NCBI GenBank assembly: GCA_937925815.1
Contig: CALAMQ010000037.1
Span: forward strand, 1-43,074
Length of the DNA: 43,074 nucleotides
From: an uncultured Granulosicoccaceae bacterium
GTDB taxonomy: Bacteria; Pseudomonadota; Gammaproteobacteria; CALCKW01
Reading direction: 5' to 3'
Below, piece by piece: positions 33,391 through 41,480 of this stretch (positions are counted from its first letter, which is position 1; every line of letters begins with the position of its first letter). The notes under the pieces were generated by a model. It ran no database searches and had not been told where the DNA came from. It was given only the letters and a program-made list of their open reading frames with translations. The position numbers and the translations under genes are program-made.

Positions 33391-34368
33391 ATGACCAAGA
33401 AAGCCTGCTGCACACCGCATTCAGGGCGCAGCCAAACCGCTGACCCTGTCGCAGATGGAGCCGCTGATTTTGCCGCTAATCAGGCCACCGACGCCCCTGC
33501 AAACTCGCCACCGCCGGTCACGGTATGCGCTATTCCCGGTGGTAACGCCATAGTCGGCACCAATGCACCCATTATCCTGCTCGACGAGGAAGGCCCCAGG
33601 CGGAAAAAGAAGCTCAAACCCTTTCACATGATGCAAACCGCTGTCACCAATGGCTTATTCGCCGCCTTTGTCGATGCCACGGGATATACCACTGAAGCTG
33701 AGCGCTTCGGCTGGTCTTTTGTCTTTGAGTCGCAGGTCTCCCCACTGGTCGGTGACACCCAGGGCGCACTAGACACCACCTGGTGGCGCCGCGTCGACGG
33801 GGCAAACTGGCGCTTGGTAGGGGGACCTGGGTCCGAGGCGCAGTACCATGATGACCACCCTGTGGTGCATGTGTCTTGGCACGATGCCAATGCCTTTGCC
33901 AAATGGGCTGGCGGGCAACTGCCCACAGAAGCCCAGTGGGAGCACGCCGCGCAGGGCGGCCACGGCGACATTCCGTTCCCCTGGGGCCATCGAGAGCCCG
34001 ACGACGCAATGTTCCAGCCCTGCAATATATGGCAAGGTGAATTTCCGTCGCACAATGCCGAGCTCGATGGCTTCCTCGCCACAGCACCGGCGAAGTCTTT
34101 TCAACCCAACGGATACGGGCTGTACAACATGTGTGGCAATGTCTGGGAGTGGTTGTCAGAACCGCTGGTGATGCGCTCACTCTCGAAACGCAAACAACAG
34201 GCGCAAAACAAACCCAAGGGGTCGAAGCTGCTCAAGGGCGGATCATTCCTGTGCCACAAGAGCTATTGCTTTCGCTACCGCATCGCCGCCCGCACCGGCA
34301 CCACGCCCGACACCACCACCAGTCACCAGGGGTTCAGGTTGGTATTCAATGGTGTCGCCCAAGCTTGA
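33391..34368 (+). CDS. Formylglycine-generating enzyme (SUMF1/FGE family)
   Basis: The 325-residue protein is an aerobic FGE. It has the N-terminal KKACCTPHSG segment common in these enzymes, the HPVVHVSWHDANAFAKWAGG and LPTEAQWEHAAQGG motifs, GYGLYNMCGNVWEW, and above all GGSFLCHKSYCFRYRIAART, where Cys288 and Cys293 form the copper-binding active pair. FGE oxidises a Cys of a CxPxR motif in sulfatases or phosphonate hydrolases to formylglycine. No sulfatase is in the window, so its client is elsewhere. Start ATG at 33391 lacks a strong ribosome-binding site. It converges with the OsmC-YcaO gene. Confidence 0.94.
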   Translation: MTKKACCTPHSGRSQTADPVADGAADFAANQATDAPANSPPPVTVCAIPGGNAIVGTNAPIILLDEEGPRRKKKLKPFHMMQTAVTNGLFAAFVDATGYTTEAERFGWSFVFESQVSPLVGDTQGALDTTWWRRVDGANWRLVGGPGSEAQYHDDHPVVHVSWHDANAFAKWAGGQLPTEAQWEHAAQGGHGDIPFPWGHREPDDAMFQPCNIWQGEFPSHNAELDGFLATAPAKSFQPNGYGLYNMCGNVWEWLSEPLVMRSLSKRKQQAQNKPKGSKLLKGGSFLCHKSYCFRYRIAARTGTTPDTTTSHQGFRLVFNGVAQA

Positions 34369-34419
34369 AATCACGCGGCGCGCGGCGGCGGCGCAACAAC
34401 CGACTGCACAGTGCGTCTG

Positions 34420-36606
34420 TTATGAGCTCGATTTCTGCGCTCGCCAGTTGTGCAGTTTGGTGTAGCTCGCGATCAACCGCTGATGCTTATCCAGCCCATC
34501 TAAACGGCTATTGGTCTCGGTCAGCCCATAGAAGCGCAGGTCCCCTTTTACCGAATCAAGCGCGGCGCTAAAGGTCTCCTCGCCGTACAACCGGCGGAAA
34601 TTGTCGCAGTAGTCATCGAGCGCGAGCTCATCGTCTAAGGTGACGTGCAGAACCGCTTGCAGGGCTTGGAAAAAACGGTTTCGCTCAACCGTGTTGTCGT
34701 TGTATTGCAACAGCGCTTCAACCGGCTCGAGTGCGTGTTCGGGCTCACCCAAAGCGAGATCAATCAACAAACTGAGTTCGAGGATTGTGAGCTGGCCCCA
34801 AACCGTGTTCTCGTCAAACTCTATTCCAATCAGCGTGCGGATGTCGGTGTACCCGTCGAGACCGCTGTCATCGAGATCCGCAATCAACTCCCGCAGTGCC
34901 GCGTCGTCCAAGCGGTGCAAATTCAGAATGGTTTCGCGGAAGAGCAGCGCCTTATTGGTGTTGTCCCAAATCAAATCCTCGACTGGGTAGACCTCTGAAT
35001 AACCGGGCACCAGAATGCGACAAGCTGGCACACCGAGGTGATCAAACTCCGCGACATACGCTTCTTTGCCAAGCGCCTTAAGCAAATCAAACAAGTGCGC
35101 TGACTCTTGCGCCGTGCTGCCAGAGAAGTCCCAATCGCAAAAGCCGTGATCAGCCTTGGCACTGAAAAACCGCCAGGAGACCACACCGGTTGAATCAATA
35201 AAGTGCTCGACAAAATTTTCAGGCTCACGCACCGCAAGCGAATTGAAAGTCGGACGCGGCACATCATTGAGGCCCTCAAAACTGCGGCCTTGAAGCAACT
35301 CGGTCAGGCTGCGCTCAAGCGCCACTTCAAGCCGTGGGTGCGCACCGAAAGACGCAAAGACACCGCCGGTGCGCGGGTTCATGAGTGTTACGCACATCAC
35401 TGGAAACTGACCACCTAGGGAGGCGTCTTTCACCAACACTGGAAAGCCTTGGCTTTCAAGCCCCGCGATGCCATCAGCAATGGTTGGAAAGCGCTCAAGC
35501 ACATCCCGTGGCACGTCTGGAAGCGCGATTTCACCTTCAATGATTTCGCGTTTGACCGCGCGCTCAAAAATCTCCGACAAGCACTGTACCTGCGCTTCAG
35601 CCAAGGTGTTGCCCGCGCTCATGCCGTTACTTAAGAAGAGATTATCGATCACATTGCTCGGCACATACACCGTCTCGCCGTCGGAGTGACGCTTGTACGG
35701 CAGGCAGCAGATGCCGCGATCACGGCGGCCAGAATTTGTGTCGATCAGGTGCGAGCCGCGTAACTCGCCCTCTGGATCGAACACCGCCCGACAGTACGAG
35801 TCCAGTACGCCCACAGGCAGGCTGTCGTCAGCCTCCAGTGGAAACCACTTTTCCTCTGGGTAGTGGACAAAGGCCGCATTGGCGATATCGGGGCCGAAGT
35901 ACTGATCGTTGTAAAAGAAATTACAACTCAGGCGCTCAACAAATTCACCCAGAGCCGAACACAACGCGCTGTCGCGGCTGGCCCCCTTGCCGTTGGTGAA
36001 ACACATCGGGGATGCGGCATCGCGGATATTCAGTGACCACACATTGGGGACGATATTGCGCCAGGATGACACCTCGATCTTCATGCCGAGCGTGCTCAAG
36101 GTATCGGTCAGGCGCGCCACTGTGTCTTCTAGTGCAGCGTCTTTGCCAACAATGTGCGTGCGCGTGCCGTCGTCCTCGGGCAACATCAGCAGCGCTTGCG
36201 CGTCACCCTCAAGTTGGTCCACCGCGTTAATACGAAAATCTGGCCCGGCCTGCACCACTTTCTTAACTGTGCAACGGTCCACTGCGCGCAAAATGCCCAC
36301 CCGGTCTTTCTCAGACAAGGTCTCTGGCAATTCAACATCAATTTGGAAAATCTGGTTGTAGCGGTTTTCAGGATCGACAATGTTGTTCTGTGAAACCCGG
36401 ATGTCATCGGTCGAGATGTCGCGTGCCACGCAATACACGCGGATGAAATAGGCCGCACACAGCGCAGAGGACGCGAGAAAATAATCAAAAGGACTTGGCG
36501 CCGAGCCATCGCCCTTGTAGCGAATGGGCTGATCGGCAATCACCGTGAAGTCATCGAATGTCGCCTCGAGCCGAAGGTTGTCGAGAAAATTGACAGTGAT
36601 TTCCAT
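34420..36606 (-). CDS. OsmC domain-YcaO domain fusion protein
   Basis: I take ATG at 36606 (728 residues); the frame extends 65 codons upstream with unlikely composition. Residues 1-140 are an OsmC-type domain with its two redox cysteines, Cys50 (LASSALCAAYF) and Cys112 (DRCTVKKV). Residues about 190-560 are a YcaO domain: FTNGKGASRDSALCSALGEF, VERLS, then SAGNTLAEAQVQCLSEIFER, the conserved ATP-binding Glu-rich helices. The C-terminus (about 590-728) is helical and TPR-like. E. coli YcaO lacks the OsmC part. YcaO proteins activate amide backbones with ATP; E. coli YcaO assists RimO in methylthiolating ribosomal protein S12. The fused peroxidase-like domain suggests a redox link. No precursor peptide or dehydrogenase is adjacent. 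Confidence 0.92.
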   Translation of the reverse strand: MEITVNFLDNLRLEATFDDFTVIADQPIRYKGDGSAPSPFDYFLASSALCAAYFIRVYCVARDISTDDIRVSQNNIVDPENRYNQIFQIDVELPETLSEKDRVGILRAVDRCTVKKVVQAGPDFRINAVDQLEGDAQALLMLPEDDGTRTHIVGKDAALEDTVARLTDTLSTLGMKIEVSSWRNIVPNVWSLNIRDAASPMCFTNGKGASRDSALCSALGEFVERLSCNFFYNDQYFGPDIANAAFVHYPEEKWFPLEADDSLPVGVLDSYCRAVFDPEGELRGSHLIDTNSGRRDRGICCLPYKRHSDGETVYVPSNVIDNLFLSNGMSAGNTLAEAQVQCLSEIFERAVKREIIEGEIALPDVPRDVLERFPTIADGIAGLESQGFPVLVKDASLGGQFPVMCVTLMNPRTGGVFASFGAHPRLEVALERSLTELLQGRSFEGLNDVPRPTFNSLAVREPENFVEHFIDSTGVVSWRFFSAKADHGFCDWDFSGSTAQESAHLFDLLKALGKEAYVAEFDHLGVPACRILVPGYSEVYPVEDLIWDNTNKALLFRETILNLHRLDDAALRELIADLDDSGLDGYTDIRTLIGIEFDENTVWGQLTILELSLLIDLALGEPEHALEPVEALLQYNDNTVERNRFFQALQAVLHVTLDDELALDDYCDNFRRLYGEETFSAALDSVKGDLRFYGLTETNSRLDGLDKHQRLIASYTKLHNWRAQKSSS

Positions 36607-36925
36607 GGGGCGGGTCCGGTGACGGCAAGTGGAGACGTTGAGCAAAGCAGTGCCGGCGCACACGCGGCACCACAACTGACCACGCATTATGTCAGCTTTG
36701 CCGCGCTGACTCGCCAGCCACGACGCCACACGCCCCCAAAGCACTGAGTCACTGGCCAAGCACACCGAGACCGGCTCCGCGCTCTCGGCCAGTTGAGCCA
36801 CCTCGCGTGAATTGATCTCGGGCCGCGCTCAAGCCTGCCTGCCGCTGCGCGATACGTACTGTGAGCCGATGTGGATGTTTGCCACACGACACCACGGCCA
36901 CAATTGCCATCGGAGTGCCCGCCAG
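36607..36925. other. Divergent intergenic region, no gene seen
   Basis: It separates the starts of the OsmC-YcaO gene and the DUF4124 gene. Both reading frames continue open into it, but with Cys-, Arg- and His-rich composition that looks non-coding. I see no clear promoter or repeat. Confidence 0.4.
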
Positions 36926-37423
36926 GTGCTGACAAAAATACTGTTAAAAATGGTGCTGATTGCTGGAATTGCCGCGGGCGCTATGGCATGGCTGGCAACC
37001 AGCCAAGGCAAGAGCCCCGGCGCTTATTTCAGCGCACTGAGCTTGCAGATGCCAACTGGTATCAGCGTGCCGGATCTCGACGTACCCGCCTTACCGCGCC
37101 TTGGCAGCCAGGCGCCAGCCACGGTCTACCGCTGGACTGACACCTCGGGCGTGGTGAACCTCAGCACCTCACCGCCACCGGCCGGCACACCGTTCACGCA
37201 CGAACGCGTCGACCCCAACGCAAACTTAATCCCAGCGGTACAGCCTGCCGCGTCGCAATCGCACAGCGGCACTGCCAAATCAGCACGAAAAACTAGGCAG
37301 ACGGAATCGCTGCCTGTGATACCGCAATTGACCGATCTGCGAGAACGCCTCGACGCGGTGCAATCTGCACACGATCAACGCACCGAGCATCTGAACAACC
37401 AGTTACAAGGTCAACTGGACTGA
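36926..37423 (+). CDS. DUF4124-like membrane-anchored protein
   Basis: GTG at 36926 has GGAG ten bases upstream, giving 165 residues. An N-terminal membrane anchor (LKMVLIAGIAAGAMAWLA, about 7-24) is followed by a Pro-rich linker and the DUF4124 core VYRWTDTSGVVNLSTSPP (67-84), a small beta module common in gammaproteobacterial envelope proteins. The C-terminus is a charged helix (DLRERLDAVQSAHDQRTEHL). It should face the periplasm. Function of DUF4124 proteins is mostly unknown. Several in-frame ATG codons lie further upstream (36812, 36869), so the start is uncertain. Confidence 0.72.
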   Translation: MLTKILLKMVLIAGIAAGAMAWLATSQGKSPGAYFSALSLQMPTGISVPDLDVPALPRLGSQAPATVYRWTDTSGVVNLSTSPPPAGTPFTHERVDPNANLIPAVQPAASQSHSGTAKSARKTRQTESLPVIPQLTDLRERLDAVQSAHDQRTEHLNNQLQGQLD

Positions 37424-37446
37424 CATCAAGATTTTCCCATCGGTTT

Positions 37447-37872
37447 TCAAGCCGGCGAGAAATCGGCTCCAACAGACTCCAGCGCCGACTGCGCAACGCT
37501 GATGTCCTGCTCCGCGCTTCCGCTGCCAACGCCAATACCGCCAAGTAACACGCCGTCGACGCGTATTGGCAACCCACCGCCAAGACCGGTGACTTCTCCC
37601 CCCGTGGCGGACGCGATATGCGGACGCACAGCCTCCGGTATGGCAGCGCTCGGCGCGCCAATGGACGCGGCCGTGCGCGCTTTAGCACGCGCACTTTTAC
37701 GCGACAAAAACTTTGCGCCAGTCATGCGTATCTCGGCGAGCAACTCCCCACTTGCGTCAACGATCACAATGCATTGTGGCTGGCCAAGCGCCTCCGCCTT
37801 TGCCACCGCCGCCTGCAACATCGCCAGCGCGCCTGCGTGAGTCAGTTGCGCGGTGGGTCGCGTGAAATCCAT
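37447..37872 (-). CDS. GlcG/HbpS-family heme-binding-type protein
   Basis: Start ATG at 37872 with a G-rich Shine-Dalgarno (GGGGG) seven bases upstream gives 141 residues. The protein shows the GlcG/HbpS fold: LTHAGALAMLQAAVAKAEAL, then CIVIVDASGELLAEIRMTGA, the KSARAKARTAASIGAPS helix, and GLGGGLPIRVDGVLLGGIGV with the Gly-rich turn. In Streptomyces HbpS binds heme; in E. coli the glcG gene belongs to the glycolate operon. Its gene lies 13 bases after the SMP-30 gene stop on the same strand, so it is probably its partner in one transcript. Ligand unknown. Confidence 0.88.
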   Translation of the reverse strand: MDFTRPTAQLTHAGALAMLQAAVAKAEALGQPQCIVIVDASGELLAEIRMTGAKFLSRKSARAKARTAASIGAPSAAIPEAVRPHIASATGGEVTGLGGGLPIRVDGVLLGGIGVGSGSAEQDISVAQSALESVGADFSPA

Positions 37873-37885
37873 CAGCGAACCCCCG

Positions 37886-38824
37886 TCACAATGCGGTCGC
37901 TGGCGGCACGCCGTTAACCGCGAGATAGACGCTGTATAACGACGTCGTTCCCGCAATAAAAAGTCGGTTCAACTTTGGCCCACCAAAGCAGACGTTGCCA
38001 ACGAATTCCGGGATCAGAATTTTCCCAATCAGATTGCCGTCTGAATCGAGGCAGTGCACGCCGTCAGCGGCTGAGCTCCAAATACGGCCCTGGGTGTCAC
38101 ACCGAAATCCGTCGAAAAACCCTGCTGTGCACTTGGCGAAGACTTCACCTGGCCCGAGAGATCGCCCACCATCGGTGACCGCATGTCGACGAATATGAGC
38201 TGGGCCGTTGTCATCGTGCGAGCCACCGGTGTCAGAGATATACAAGTGCGACTCATCTGGCGAGAAGGCCAGACCATTGGGTTTTAGGTAGTCACTGGCG
38301 ACAATCTCGACCTCCTCGGTCAGAGGGTCCCAGCGGTACACATGACAGGCACCGATTTCACTCGGTGCACGGCTGCCTTCGTAGTCGATCAAAATGCCGT
38401 AGCTTGGGTCAGTGAACCAAATCGACCCGTCGGATTTGACGACCACATCATTCGGCGAATTAAACCGCATGCCATCTGTACGCTCGGCAATCGCTGACAC
38501 GGAGCCGTCGAAATGGGTGCGGGTCACACGACGCGTCCGGTGCTCACATGAAACCAAGCGCCCCTGTGCATCCACTGAATGCCCGTTGCTGTTGTTGCAC
38601 GGCTGGCGGAATGTCGATACCGAACCGTCGGTCTCGTCCCATCTCAAAATGCGGTCGTTCGGGATGTCGGACCACAGCAAATACCGTCCGGCGGCAAACC
38701 ACACTGGCCCTTCAGACCACCGCGCTCCAGTCCAAAGCCTCTCCACGCGAGCGTGCCCAATGATGCATGCCCCAAAGGTGCTCTGAATCACCTCGAACCC
38801 TGTGCCCTCGATTTCACCAAACAA
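37886..38824 (-). CDS. SMP-30/gluconolactonase/LRE-family protein
   Basis: The 312-residue protein is a six-bladed propeller of the SMP-30 family: RWSEGPVWFAAGRYLLWSD with metal Glu38, MRFNSPNDVVVKSDGSIWFT, KPNGLAFSPDESHLYISDTG with Asn183, and GFFDGFRCDTQGRIWSS with Asp236. These three residues match the divalent-metal site of gluconolactonases, which open sugar lactones such as gluconolactone. Start is ATG at 38824. It leads a two-gene operon with the GlcG-type gene. Upstream lie a 10-base tandem repeat and a TGTTA-N4-TAACA site like GntR-type gluconate operators, which supports a sugar-acid role. Confidence 0.93.
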   Translation of the reverse strand: MFGEIEGTGFEVIQSTFGACIIGHARVERLWTGARWSEGPVWFAAGRYLLWSDIPNDRILRWDETDGSVSTFRQPCNNSNGHSVDAQGRLVSCEHRTRRVTRTHFDGSVSAIAERTDGMRFNSPNDVVVKSDGSIWFTDPSYGILIDYEGSRAPSEIGACHVYRWDPLTEEVEIVASDYLKPNGLAFSPDESHLYISDTGGSHDDNGPAHIRRHAVTDGGRSLGPGEVFAKCTAGFFDGFRCDTQGRIWSSAADGVHCLDSDGNLIGKILIPEFVGNVCFGGPKLNRLFIAGTTSLYSVYLAVNGVPPATAL

Positions 38825-38903
38825 CGGAATATCTCCTCACTGATTTCACATTGTGCCAATTGCGGCCATTTTGATATCTGCACAACCAGGCAAACCCACA
38901 AAC

Positions 38904-38948
38904 CCAGCGCAAGCCAGCGCAAGCCAGCGCAAGCCAGCGCAAGCCAGC
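38904..38948. repeat. Tandem 10-base repeat, four and a half copies
   Basis: CCAGCGCAAG is repeated exactly four times at 38904-38943, followed by a partial copy CCAGC. It lies 80 bases upstream of the SMP-30 start codon, between that gene and the GntR-like site. Copy number may vary between strains by slippage and could change promoter spacing. Confidence 0.9.
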
Positions 38949-38956
38949 CGCCAAAT

Positions 38957-38970
38957 TGTTACCGATAACA
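38957..38970. promoter_or_regulatory. Gluconate-operator-like site upstream of the SMP-30 gene
   Basis: TGTTA (38957-38961) and TAACA (38966-38970) flank CCGA. This matches the ATGTTACC-GTAACAT type bound by the LacI-family regulators GntR/IdnR of enterobacteria, as I recall it. It lies 133 bases upstream of a gluconolactonase-family gene, so function and site agree. No LacI-type regulator gene is in the window. Confidence 0.45.
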
Positions 38971-39138
38971 TCTTATGCCAAAACAGCGCTCTTCACCACG
39001 CGCAGGCACTCTCCACCACCCGATCCACTGCGCGAGCCATTCCCAAATGACCAGATAACCACCGACAACACCCGCCACCGCGCCGAATGTGGCACTCAAC
39101 AATACTGCTGACCGGCCGCCACCACTTGTATTACACAC
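38959..39138 (-). CDS. Possible small membrane protein (59 residues)
   Basis: The minus strand is open from GTG at 39138 to TAA at 38961-38959; it extends 15 codons further back to a stop but without ATG, GTG or TTG. The peptide has a Gly/Ser-rich start, then one long hydrophobic segment, VLLSATFGAVAGVVGGYLVI followed by WEWLAQWIGWW, and a basic tail ending RCYR. That hydrophobic pattern with Trp at the interface looks like a true membrane anchor. No good ribosome-binding site is visible and the stop overlaps the operator-like site. It would precede the SMP-30 gene on the same strand. I am unsure. Confidence 0.3.
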   Translation of the reverse strand: MCNTSGGGRSAVLLSATFGAVAGVVGGYLVIWEWLAQWIGWWRVPARGEERCFGIRCYR

Positions 39139-39187
39139 CTTGCCGGTTTCATCGCCTGTTTGTGGATGAGTAGGTTGATACAGTCAT

Positions 39188-39706
39188 ATGACTCAATTGA
39201 TTTTCCCCTTCAAAAGCGGTTATGTAAGACCTTTGGACGCCATTCCACTGGCGTTCGCACTGTTGGTCGCGGTTGCCACGTACGACATGATGTTGCATCA
39301 AGGGCAGCACCAGATCCTGTCCGTAGCTACACCCGCCCTCACGGAATTCCTCGGTGTCACACCGATACCCACGGCGGTTGAAAACGACACCGCAACACTC
39401 TTTGTGCTCGTCGCGGTATACGCGGAATGGGCTTCTCTTTTGGTGTTTTGTGGCGTCATCGCCGCGCTTCGCTGCGTCTTGCGGGTGTCAAACCAACACA
39501 CTGTGTCGCGCACGCCAAAGATGTTACTGAAAATTGATCCAACTCAGCATCACAAAAAACAGAGCACTTTGGATCTCCATAATCGCATTAAAATTAGCAC
39601 GCTAACGCTATCGCCTATCAGCACATGCTGCATTTTATTTTCATCTGCACTCGCCGCTAACAGTGCTATCGGAAGCGCTTTCACGCGCCCACGCGAAGAC
39701 AGGTAG
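39188..39706 (+). CDS. Hypothetical membrane protein upstream of the diguanylate cyclase
   Basis: The frame runs from ATG at 39188 to a stop 18 bases before the cyclase gene (172 residues). Two membrane segments are clear: IPLAFALLVAVATYDMML (about 19-36) and LFVLVAVYAEWASLLVFCGV (about 72-91). The C-terminal third is polar and of less usual composition, so the true gene may have been longer or changed by a frameshift. No family is recognised. The position suggests co-transcription with the heme-sensing cyclase. Confidence 0.45.
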   Translation: MTQLIFPFKSGYVRPLDAIPLAFALLVAVATYDMMLHQGQHQILSVATPALTEFLGVTPIPTAVENDTATLFVLVAVYAEWASLLVFCGVIAALRCVLRVSNQHTVSRTPKMLLKIDPTQHHKKQSTLDLHNRIKISTLTLSPISTCCILFSSALAANSAIGSAFTRPREDR

Positions 39707-39724
39707 GTCGGTGAGCGAGGATAT

Positions 39725-40924
39725 ATGATCGATTCACTCAAAAAGCACTTATGCTCCAGGGAGCGATACCTGCTGACGATCATTGCCGTAGCTGCGGTGG
39801 TGTCTATGTACACCTATGAATCACTTTGGTCGCGCGGCGAGACCAAGATTGTCGAAGACTCTGCTCACGATAGCCGCCTCGTGCTTGGATTGACCGCCGG
39901 TTTTGTGCAGGCGTATTCCGAGTTCGAAGCCGAGTTCACATCCGAATTGATGCCGAACTCCGCCAGATACCGCGCGCACGCCATGAACCTCTCAGACTTG
40001 TCCTCAGCGCTCGGCGACGCGATGACATCAGACGTCTATGGCTTCTCTGGCAAATCTGTTTACGAGAAAAACACCAGCGATACGCTGAAGCGCAAAATGC
40101 GGGCGATGGAGAACACATCGCCCCCAACTGCGTCCACTTTTGTAACGCAAAACGGAGATCAAACCGTTCACAGCACAGTGTGGCCTTATTACGCAAAAGA
40201 CCAAGGCTGCGTTAATTGCCACAATTCACTGTTAAGCCGTTCGTCAGACTTCGAGTGGCAACTCGGCGACCTCATGGGCGCGCAAGTGATTGAGAGAAAT
40301 ATCACCGACCAACTCGAGGCACTCGAGAGGCAATCGCTCGGCGTCAGTGTGCTGGTGTTTTTTATTGTCATCACAGTCTTGTATTCCGCATCCATACTGA
40401 TGCGTCAAGTCACGCTGACAAAAGAACTGCAAAAACTCGCCACTGTAGACACTCTCACAGGCTGTCTGAACCGGCGTGAGGCACAAAGCCGCGCGAACAA
40501 TTTTGACGAATCTGTCAGCGGCGCGGTGTTGATGCTGGATATTGATCACTTCAAAAACATCAACGACACCTTCGGCCACTCAGCTGGCGACCGTATCATC
40601 AAAGACACCTCTGACAACGTCAAAGCGGCGCTGCGCAAATCTGACTGGGTCGCGAGGGTCGGCGGCGAAGAATTCCTGGTGTGGTTGGCCGGCGTGTCCT
40701 ACGAAGACGCCATCACAATTGCCGAGCGAATTCGAAGCCAGTGCGCCTCCTCGCGCACCACATTCGGCACGCGCACGGTTGCATACACCGTGTCTATCGG
40801 CGTTCACGCCGTGACCAATGCCAAGCCATCAAACTTTGACGAATGGGTATACGCCGCAGACACTCGGCTGTATCAAGCCAAAGGCGCAGGCCGCAATCGA
40901 ATCATCGGTCTGCAACCCGTCTGA
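39725..40924 (+). CDS. Diguanylate cyclase with periplasmic c-type heme sensor
   Basis: The 399-residue protein has TM1 near 15-31, a periplasmic domain (about 32-204), TM2 near 205-227 and a cytoplasmic GGDEF domain. The periplasmic domain resembles DUF3365/Tll0287-like sensors and holds a heme c motif CVNCH (Cys162, Cys165, His166) after WPYYAKDQG. The catalytic domain has MLDIDHFKNINDTFGHSAGD and the active-site GGEEF (313-317). RKSD (304-307), five residues before GGEEF, is the RxxD inhibitory site for c-di-GMP feedback. So a heme that senses redox state or a gas probably controls c-di-GMP synthesis. GAGG five bases before ATG 39725 sets the start. Confidence 0.92.
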   Translation: MIDSLKKHLCSRERYLLTIIAVAAVVSMYTYESLWSRGETKIVEDSAHDSRLVLGLTAGFVQAYSEFEAEFTSELMPNSARYRAHAMNLSDLSSALGDAMTSDVYGFSGKSVYEKNTSDTLKRKMRAMENTSPPTASTFVTQNGDQTVHSTVWPYYAKDQGCVNCHNSLLSRSSDFEWQLGDLMGAQVIERNITDQLEALERQSLGVSVLVFFIVITVLYSASILMRQVTLTKELQKLATVDTLTGCLNRREAQSRANNFDESVSGAVLMLDIDHFKNINDTFGHSAGDRIIKDTSDNVKAALRKSDWVARVGGEEFLVWLAGVSYEDAITIAERIRSQCASSRTTFGTRTVAYTVSIGVHAVTNAKPSNFDEWVYAADTRLYQAKGAGRNRIIGLQPV

Positions 40925-41008
40925 AGACGAACTTGCCCGCGCGGCTAACGTGGCAACGCAGGTTTTGAGGGTTCACGTGTGACAACGCACCGCTTTAAAA
41001 TCAGTCAC

Positions 41009-41437
41009 TCAGCTCGCCGATTCCCACTCGTAGAGCAGAAAGGGCTGCGGGGTCTCACCGCCAGACAATGAATCAAAACACGCTTTGCCAGCCGTGTTGT
41101 CAGTCTCGGTGCCAAGCCAAGCGCAGCTGCAACCCCGTTTTTGTCCCGCGCCGACTACCGCTTCAACCAGCGCTCGGCCGATCCCACGACGGCGGTGGGT
41201 GCTGGCAACACCCACCTCATTGACCCACAACTGCGGCGGCTTGTCCGGGTGAAAGTACTCCACCGCCGAGGCCATCCCAACAACAGCGCCACGCTCAACC
41301 GCGAGCAACATCACGTGACGTGGGTCAGCCAGAAAGGCCGAAAGCTGAACGGGGTCTATGGGGTTATCAAAGACATCGGGCGCTATGTGCTCAAACAGCG
41401 CTGCGTTCTCAGATGTCAGCTCAACAATGTCAGTCAA
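41009..41437 (-). CDS. GNAT-family N-acetyltransferase, AAC(3)-I-like layout
   Basis: The 142-residue protein has the GNAT core: AVERGAVVGMASAVEYFHPD, QLWVNEVGVASTHRRRGIGR with the acetyl-CoA loop RRRGIGRA (82-89), and CSCAWLGTETDNTAGKACFD as final helix region. Size and the order of motifs resemble aminoglycoside 3-N-acetyltransferase I relatives, but that is shared with many chromosomal enzymes of unknown acceptor. Resistance should not be assumed. Start ATG at 41437. It is the last of three minus-strand genes with two VOC genes upstream. Confidence 0.88.
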   Translation of the reverse strand: MTDIVELTSENAALFEHIAPDVFDNPIDPVQLSAFLADPRHVMLLAVERGAVVGMASAVEYFHPDKPPQLWVNEVGVASTHRRRGIGRALVEAVVGAGQKRGCSCAWLGTETDNTAGKACFDSLSGGETPQPFLLYEWESAS

Positions 41438-41480
41438 CGATGACGCTTCCCTGCGCAGGTTCAGGCACGAGTCCTGTCAC

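Noticed and set aside
41009-41437. Calling the acetyltransferase an aminoglycoside-resistance gene
   Set aside because: Layout resembles AAC(3)-I, but the fold motifs are common to the whole family and no resistance-gene context is present.
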